From the IMG/VR virus record IMGVR_UViG_3300010885_020865, positions 1 through 25,693 of that record: a DNA stretch of 25,693 bases. One strand, written 5' to 3'. The notes under the pieces are model-generated. The model was not told where the DNA came from and ran no database searches. It worked only from the letters and a program-made list of their open reading frames with translations. Origin of the DNA: a virus. The position numbers were made by a program, and so were the translations under genes. Each line of letters begins with the position of its first letter. Within the stretch, counting starts at the first letter, position 1. Positions 20,527 to 25,693 of this stretch are shown piece after piece.

Positions 20527-23500
20527 ATGGCAACCGACAATAGACAAGGCGTAAAATTACCAGACTGGGCAGACCAGAACAAAGCCTACGGAATGAAATT
20601 CACTCCCGCTACTCAAAGCGGGATAGTCAAGCAAAACGTTGACCCGTTGCGTATGGGGCGACTACAGGTATGGATCCCAGATTTTGGTGGTGCAGAAGAT
20701 GATGATAACAATTGGAAGTGGGTCACTTATGCCAGTCCATTTTACGGGGCCACATACAACCCCAATAGGAACACGGACAACACTGACCAACAGTCGGAAC
20801 ACACATACGGAATGTGGCTGGTACCACCCGACATAGGTAACACAGTACTATGTACATTTGTTAACGGCGACCCTGGGCGCGGATATTGGTTTGCAGTTGC
20901 CACAGATAAAAGATTAAGCCATAATATGGTTCCCGGGGTTTCATCTAGATTTGCCGACAGGACCGACAAGTCCAGTGCCGGTGGGCTGGTAGAAGCCAGT
21001 TTGTCAAGAGTAGATGCCAAGTCGTATTTGCCACTGAGTGAGTTTAACGAAAGTCGTGAAAGCAATATTAGCGGCACATTTCCGGCAAATAAATTGCCAG
21101 TACATCAATATCAAGCTGAAATCATAATCAATCAAGGACTTGATACCGATCCCATCCGCGGGGCAACCACATCGAGCAGTTTACGTGAAGCACCTAGTAG
21201 TGTATTTGGTTTTAGCACACCTGGGCGACCATCAGAAGAAAACAGTGTGACTCCAACTATACGTCGTGGTGGACACAGTTTTGTCATGGACGATGGCGCC
21301 AGTGACGGAACTGACCAGGCCATTAGAATACGCAGTGCCGGTGGACATCAGATCTTGATGAACGACAAAGAACAAGTTCTTTACATTGCAAACTCGGCTG
21401 GCACCTCCTGGTTGGAATTTGACAGTGGCGGTGGAATCCAAATGTACAGCACAAACGGGTTCGCACTACGCACACAGGGCGCAATGAATTTGCATAGTGA
21501 TGCAACAGTTAATATTCAAGGTGCCTCGGTCAATATTAAATCTATTGGTGGAATGAAAATTGCCACACAAACACTAGATGTGCGTAGCAGTGGCAACATG
21601 AATTTGTTTGGAGCACGAGTAGGTATTGGTTCAGGTGGATCAACTTCGTTGACCAGTGGTGGTACTGTGGGTGTGGGTGCCAATGGCACACTATTATTGC
21701 AAGGCGCCGCCATAAAGTTAAATGACGGAGATGTTGCACAGATTACTGATCCGGGCGATATACCCAGTAACCTACATCAAGATGCAAACAAAACTGAAAT
21801 TGGATTATGGGAAGCGGCGGCCGGTACCCTGACCAGTATTGTGTCCAAAGCACCGTCACACGAGCCTTACAATAGAACTTCACCAGTGGTTCCGGCTTCT
21901 GATGTTTCGTTAACCGCGGTCAAAAACGTGTGTACGGATCAAGCAGGTCCAACAACACCAGCCGGGCAAGTGAGTCCAGGTGGTGCAGGCCCATTTGGCG
22001 ACTATATTGCCAGCAACGAAAGTGGTACAGCCGGATACAATGCATTTAATCGTGGATCAAGCCCGCCAGCTGGTACCGGTAGCCCACGTGAATCGCTCAA
22101 TCTCGAAAACATGACCATCGACACAATATTTGCAATGATGGCAAACACAGATCCAAAACAACGACTATTTGCAGTTGGTAGATATCAAGTTATTCCTGAC
22201 ACACTCAAAGCCGCTTGCAAGAAATTAAATGTTCCCACAACTGCTAAATTTACCCGAGACATACAAGACAACATCTTTATCAACTACCTGTGCAAATCTA
22301 AACAGCCCAAGATTGGTACATATCTAAACGGCAATGATGTCAATAACGAAGCGGCATTATTAAATGCCTGTAGTGCCACAGCCGGCGAATGGGCCAGTGT
22401 AGAAGACCCACAACTAACACCTCCACGAGGTCGTTACGACGGGCAAGGCACCAACAAGGCGCATGGCAAGACCGCGGCCACCAAGGCAGCACTCAAGGCA
22501 CAGTGGGATTTCTTACATAAACAAGGTGGCGGTGTTGTAACAACTGGAAGCGGTGCAGTATTAACTGATGGATCGGGCAACGCTGTTAAATCTGGATCAG
22601 GTACCGAAATTGAAGCAGGCATACAAGCGGCATCGGGACAAAATGTCACCAAGCAGGCCCCTGCAGAACTCATGAGAAGAAGCAATGCACCCAATACCGG
22701 CGCCATGGTTGACGCAATTGGCACATATGGTAAAGATGGCTATATTGCCGGATTTATTGCACCGCAAGTGACAGCATTGTTGACACAAATTGCCTACAGC
22801 GAAAGCGACTTTTCGTCCAGTTACAATGGCGGAGAAAACATTGGTCGCTACGGAGTAAATGCTGTGGTATTGGCCGAGTATGGTTATATAAAACCCGACT
22901 ACTTGACAAAATATCAAACACGAGCAATCGTTGACGCCAATGCATGGACCGGCAAAGACAATGTTGCCAGTATCAAGGACTTTTTGAATTCTGTAGCGGC
23001 ACAAGATTCGGTCATGGTCAGCTTTGTTAAAGATGCATACAAAGCATTGAGCAAATCTAGACCCACTGGTATCAAGAGCGGAGATAGCATCTGTACCATA
23101 GCCGGTATGATATACGTAACATACCTGTTTAGAAATGCAGTTGCTAAAAATGTTGGCAGTAATATAGATGCCATGGTAGAAGCAGCCGCTATCTGGAGAA
23201 AGAGCAACAGTGGTGCCGCACATCACGGAAAAACCCCAATTGAAGTATACAACCAAGCTCGCTACGCAATTGATGTACTGAGTGTAACCGGCATAGGACG
23301 CAGTGAGACTGCCCCTAGTACAACCGGAATCGCCCCAGACGATGTATTGGCGTTTGGTACCGGAAATGCCAGCAAAGAAAATTTTGCATTGTTATCTACT
23401 AGTTTCAAGAATGCATTACTAACAGCGGCACAGGCATATAAAACAGTATCCGGCAAAAAAATCACAGTGGTCAGTTTATACCGCCCAGACTCAGAACAAG

Positions 23501-23784
23501 AGCGTCTGTACAGCACTTGGAAAGCCGCAGGTGGTGGCCCCGGTAAACCCACAGCCGGGGGCATAACAACACCTGCACTACCGGTCAGCATGGGCGGCAA
23601 ACTTAATGCACACGGATCAGGTGTGGCCATTGACTGCGGACAACAAGCGGCCGAGGTTGCTAAAACCATTGACTTGTCCAAATACGGTCTACGTTGGGGC
23701 GGCACATTCATTACGCCGGATCCAGTGCATATTCAAATGGCCAGCTGGCTACCCAGCGGAAAATCCCCGGCAAACGCTGAATAA
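20527..23784 (+). CDS. 5: Needle/hub lysozyme gp5-like, three cell-wall domains
   Basis: A 1085-residue cell-puncturing protein at the tip of the tail. Domains: OB-fold about 30-130 (GRLQVWIPDF; MWLVPPDIGNTVLCTFVNGD; GYWFAVATD), as in T4 gp5 and VgrG; beta-helix needle about 245-400 with short repeats (GGIQMYS, GAMNLHSDATVNI, GGMKIAT); lysozyme/transglycosylase-like domain 490-620 (NESG with Glu498; FAVGRYQVIPDTL); a second lysozyme-like domain 735-915 (YSESDFS with Glu759; GRYGVNAV); and an M15-type zinc peptidase 945-1075 (SLYRPDSEQ; His1029 and Asp1036 in HGSGVAID; His1068 in DPVHIQM). T4 gp5 (575) has one lysozyme placed before the needle; here all enzymes follow it. AAGGA lies six bases before the ATG. 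Confidence 0.9.
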   Translation: MATDNRQGVKLPDWADQNKAYGMKFTPATQSGIVKQNVDPLRMGRLQVWIPDFGGAEDDDNNWKWVTYASPFYGATYNPNRNTDNTDQQSEHTYGMWLVPPDIGNTVLCTFVNGDPGRGYWFAVATDKRLSHNMVPGVSSRFADRTDKSSAGGLVEASLSRVDAKSYLPLSEFNESRESNISGTFPANKLPVHQYQAEIIINQGLDTDPIRGATTSSSLREAPSSVFGFSTPGRPSEENSVTPTIRRGGHSFVMDDGASDGTDQAIRIRSAGGHQILMNDKEQVLYIANSAGTSWLEFDSGGGIQMYSTNGFALRTQGAMNLHSDATVNIQGASVNIKSIGGMKIATQTLDVRSSGNMNLFGARVGIGSGGSTSLTSGGTVGVGANGTLLLQGAAIKLNDGDVAQITDPGDIPSNLHQDANKTEIGLWEAAAGTLTSIVSKAPSHEPYNRTSPVVPASDVSLTAVKNVCTDQAGPTTPAGQVSPGGAGPFGDYIASNESGTAGYNAFNRGSSPPAGTGSPRESLNLENMTIDTIFAMMANTDPKQRLFAVGRYQVIPDTLKAACKKLNVPTTAKFTRDIQDNIFINYLCKSKQPKIGTYLNGNDVNNEAALLNACSATAGEWASVEDPQLTPPRGRYDGQGTNKAHGKTAATKAALKAQWDFLHKQGGGVVTTGSGAVLTDGSGNAVKSGSGTEIEAGIQAASGQNVTKQAPAELMRRSNAPNTGAMVDAIGTYGKDGYIAGFIAPQVTALLTQIAYSESDFSSSYNGGENIGRYGVNAVVLAEYGYIKPDYLTKYQTRAIVDANAWTGKDNVASIKDFLNSVAAQDSVMVSFVKDAYKALSKSRPTGIKSGDSICTIAGMIYVTYLFRNAVAKNVGSNIDAMVEAAAIWRKSNSGAAHHGKTPIEVYNQARYAIDVLSVTGIGRSETAPSTTGIAPDDVLAFGTGNASKENFALLSTSFKNALLTAAQAYKTVSGKKITVVSLYRPDSEQERLYSTWKAAGGGPGKPTAGGITTPALPVSMGGKLNAHGSGVAIDCGQQAAEVAKTIDLSKYGLRWGGTFITPDPVHIQMASWLPSGKSPANAE

Positions 23785-23787
23785 ATA
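23780..23787 (+). promoter_or_regulatory. Late-promoter-like octamer over the gp5 stop
   Basis: AATAAATA (7 of 8) overlaps the gp5 stop codon. The gp25 ATG is only five bases further on, so a transcript starting here would lack a normal leader; gp25 also has no clear Shine-Dalgarno. It may be chance or a leaderless start. Confidence 0.2.
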
Positions 23788-23792
23788 CAAGT

Positions 23793-24167
23793 ATGAGTAC
23801 ATATCGCGGTTTTAGCACTATCAACGCTGCCAAACGTTTTAAAATTACCGATGCCGATCTAATCAAACAGGATCTGATCAATAATTTTAATATACGCAAA
23901 GGTGAAAAACTCATGCAACCAAATTTTGGTACAATTATCTGGGGCCTGCTGTTTGAGCCGTTGACAAACGATTTAAAAAATGCAGTAGTTGCCGATATAA
24001 CACAAATTATAAATTATGACCCTCGAGTCAATGTCAATAACGTTGATGTTATACAGCAAGAGCATGGATTACAAATTTTGGTATCCTTGACATATTCAAA
24101 TACAAACCAATCAGATACGCTGTTTTTAAATTTCAACGGCAACTCGCAAAAACTCACCTACGCATAA
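23793..24167 (+). CDS. 25: Baseplate wedge protein, gp25 family
   Basis: A 124-residue protein of the GPW/gp25 family, the sheath-initiating wedge component conserved in contractile tails. The hallmark region is DLINNFNIRKGEKLMQPNFG followed by TIIWGLLFEP (residues 27-56), and the length is close to T4 gp25 (132). It lies eight bases after gp5 and 47 bases before gp6; the gp25-gp6 adjacency is widespread among contractile tails. No strong Shine-Dalgarno. Confidence 0.95.
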   Translation: MSTYRGFSTINAAKRFKITDADLIKQDLINNFNIRKGEKLMQPNFGTIIWGLLFEPLTNDLKNAVVADITQIINYDPRVNVNNVDVIQQEHGLQILVSLTYSNTNQSDTLFLNFNGNSQKLTYA

Positions 24168-24188
24168 TATAAGCCGTTTTTGTACTGT

Positions 24189-24196
24189 TATAAATA
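24189..24196 (+). promoter_or_regulatory. T4-type late promoter before gp6
   Basis: A perfect TATAAATA lies 18 bases before the gp6 ATG in the 47-base gp25-gp6 gap, with AAGG (24204-24207) as the ribosome site. Confidence 0.75.
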
Positions 24197-24214
24197 CTAC
24201 AACAAGGTACAGAT

Positions 24215-25693
24215 ATGGCTTTAACCACTCGTCAAACTAGTCTTTTGATCCAGCAGGACTGGACAAAAATTTATCAGACTTTCCAGTCGGCTGATTTTAC
24301 CAGCTACGATTTTGAAACCTTACGCAAGACCATGATCGACTACTTGCGTACAAATTACCCCGAAGATTTTAACGATTTCACTGACTCAAGTGAATACATT
24401 GCCCTGATTGATCTTATTGCATTCATGGGGCAGAGCATTGCCTTCCGTAGCGATTTAAATGCTCGCGAAAACTTTATTGACACAGCACAGCGTCAGGACA
24501 GCGTTTTTAAATTAAGTCGTCTAGTGGGCTACAGCCCAAAACGCAATGTTGGTGCCAACGGCTTATTAAAAATCGATAATGTCAGTACCACTGAGACTAT
24601 CTATGACAGCAACGGTACAGATTTGACCAACGTTGTTGTTAATTGGAACGATGTTGGCAATGATAATTGGCAAGAACAAATGAATGCAATTTTAAATGCA
24701 ACATTTGTTAACACACAAGTAGTTGGCAAGCCCGCAAGCCAAACCACAATTAATAATATAGCGACCGACACCTATAGCATCAGCATTGTTCCAGGGCAAA
24801 CTCCAGTTTATAGTTTTACAGCCACAGTGGAAAACAAAACCATGTCGTTTGAGGCAGTAAGCTCGTCAACTACGAATTCAAGCACAATCGTTGAACCACC
24901 GCCTATCCCACGTAGTATTTTTACTATTTTATATCGTAACGATAGCTTGGGAAACGGTAGTAATAACACTGGATTCTTTATTCAATTCAAACAAGGTACA
25001 CTAAACAAGATTGATTTTTCATTGAATGAAAGCATTCCTAATCGTACTGTGGCAATTAATTTTAATAATATTAATAATGACGATACTTGGCTATACGGAC
25101 TTAATTCAAAGAATACCGCATCAACTGCTTGGACAAAAGTTAATGCAGTTTCGGGGGTCAACGTAACATATAACCAAAGTACCAATAGAAACATCTATCA
25201 GGTCAATACTAGAGCCGGCGACCAAGTTGATTTAATATTTGGAGACGGAGTATTTGCCAATATTCCACAAGGTAACCATCGTTTTATCTATCGCCAGAGC
25301 AACGGACTAAACTACAAAATCACCCCTAGTGAAATTACACGAGTAAGTATTCCTATTGCCTACGTTAGTCGCGGTGGCCGTGTTGAGACCTTGACGGTAA
25401 CTGCCAGTTTAAATTATACAGTTTCTAATAGTTCTAGTGCAGAAACCTTAACATCGGTTAGAGCCAATGCACCACAAACATATTATACACAAAATCGAAT
25501 GATCACCGGCGAAGACTATAATACGTTGCCGTTTAGTTTGTTTAATAGTGTAGTTAAAGTTAAAGCAGTGAATCGAACCAGTTCAGGTGTAAGTCGTTTC
25601 CTAGATGTGCTAGACGTGACAGGAAAATACTCTAGTACAAATATTTTCTGCGACGATGGATACTTATATAGAGATAGTGGTGCCGGAGATCAG
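24215..25693 (+). CDS. 6: Baseplate wedge protein, gp6 family (3' end missing)
   Basis: An open frame of 493 codons from ATG 24215 to the window edge without a stop, so the C-terminus is cut off. T4 gp6 is 660 residues and forms the inner ring of the baseplate with gp25 and gp53. Seen here: an N-terminal segment (FETLRKTMIDYLRTNYPEDF; YIALIDLIAFMGQSIAFRSD; FKLSRLVGYSPKRN) typical of gp6, a variable Asn/Thr/Ser-rich middle (about 120-330), then a gpJ-like core with VDLIFGDGVFANIPQG and MITGEDYNTLP. AAGG lies seven bases before the ATG, and a perfect late promoter precedes it. Confidence 0.93.
   Translation, partial: MALTTRQTSLLIQQDWTKIYQTFQSADFTSYDFETLRKTMIDYLRTNYPEDFNDFTDSSEYIALIDLIAFMGQSIAFRSDLNARENFIDTAQRQDSVFKLSRLVGYSPKRNVGANGLLKIDNVSTTETIYDSNGTDLTNVVVNWNDVGNDNWQEQMNAILNATFVNTQVVGKPASQTTINNIATDTYSISIVPGQTPVYSFTATVENKTMSFEAVSSSTTNSSTIVEPPPIPRSIFTILYRNDSLGNGSNNTGFFIQFKQGTLNKIDFSLNESIPNRTVAINFNNINNDDTWLYGLNSKNTASTAWTKVNAVSGVNVTYNQSTNRNIYQVNTRAGDQVDLIFGDGVFANIPQGNHRFIYRQSNGLNYKITPSEITRVSIPIAYVSRGGRVETLTVTASLNYTVSNSSSAETLTSVRANAPQTYYTQNRMITGEDYNTLPFSLFNSVVKVKAVNRTSSGVSRFLDVLDVTGKYSSTNIFCDDGYLYRDSGAGDQ

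Noticed and set aside
22597-23256. 219-residue frame on the minus strand within the gp5-like gene
   Set aside because: It overlaps fully the conserved lysozyme-like coding region on the other strand, has Cys/Phe-rich shadow composition, and has no promoter or ribosome site.

Overview
This window is part of a T4-like contractile-tail bacteriophage (myovirus) genome. The evidence is a dense set of recognisable T4 morphogenesis homologues: gp23, gp22, gp21, gp67-like, gp20, gp26-like, gp48/54-like, gp53, gp5, gp25 and gp6. With them are the late sigma factor gp55 and the recombination nuclease subunits gp46 and gp47. Moderate GC and several family-divergent proteins suggest a relative of the aquatic 'exo-T4' phages rather than an enterobacterial T4. 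The host cannot be named from this sequence, but a Gram-negative is likely because the baseplate hub carries peptidoglycan-cutting modules. No tRNA, CRISPR array or insertion sequence was seen.

Layout. (1) 1-8648, minus strand: the 5' end of a small gene (1-59), then, read right to left, tape measure (8648-6249), portal gp20, a small 81-residue protein, a large gp67-like acidic core protein, prohead protease gp21, scaffold gp22 and major capsid protein gp23, closed by a clear intrinsic terminator at 146-168. (2) 8659-8686: a near-perfect palindrome in which two late-promoter -10 elements face each other. It serves the tape measure leftward and a gp26-like gene rightward. The gp26-like gene overlaps a 72-residue ORF that can be reached by a -1 ribosomal frameshift. 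(3) 9766-10260: about 495 bases without genes, rich in hairpins, between converging transcripts. (4) 16217-10261, minus strand: gp55, gp47, a radical SAM enzyme, gp46, a second paralogous radical SAM enzyme and a GIY-YIG nuclease, tightly packed or overlapping. (5) 16343-25693, plus strand: baseplate genes gp48/54-like, gp53, a 951-residue hub-like protein, a 1085-residue gp5-like needle, gp25 and partial gp6.

Regulatory logic can be read from the DNA. The gp55/recombination operon has a host-type promoter (TTGACA-18-TATACT). Structural genes have T4-type late elements (TATAAATA, or one mismatch) at 118-125, 8659-8686, 16315-16322 and 24189-24196. The simplest reading is that host polymerase makes gp55, which then directs polymerase to the late elements in front of the capsid, tail and baseplate genes.

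Most unusual points: the gp5-like protein has three separate predicted cell-wall-degrading modules after its needle; two radical SAM paralogues are interleaved with the gp46/gp47 nuclease genes; a probable -1 frameshift joins the gp26-like protein to a small ORF next to the tape measure gene; a palindromic two-way late promoter; and a long nested RNA hairpin in the noncoding stretch.
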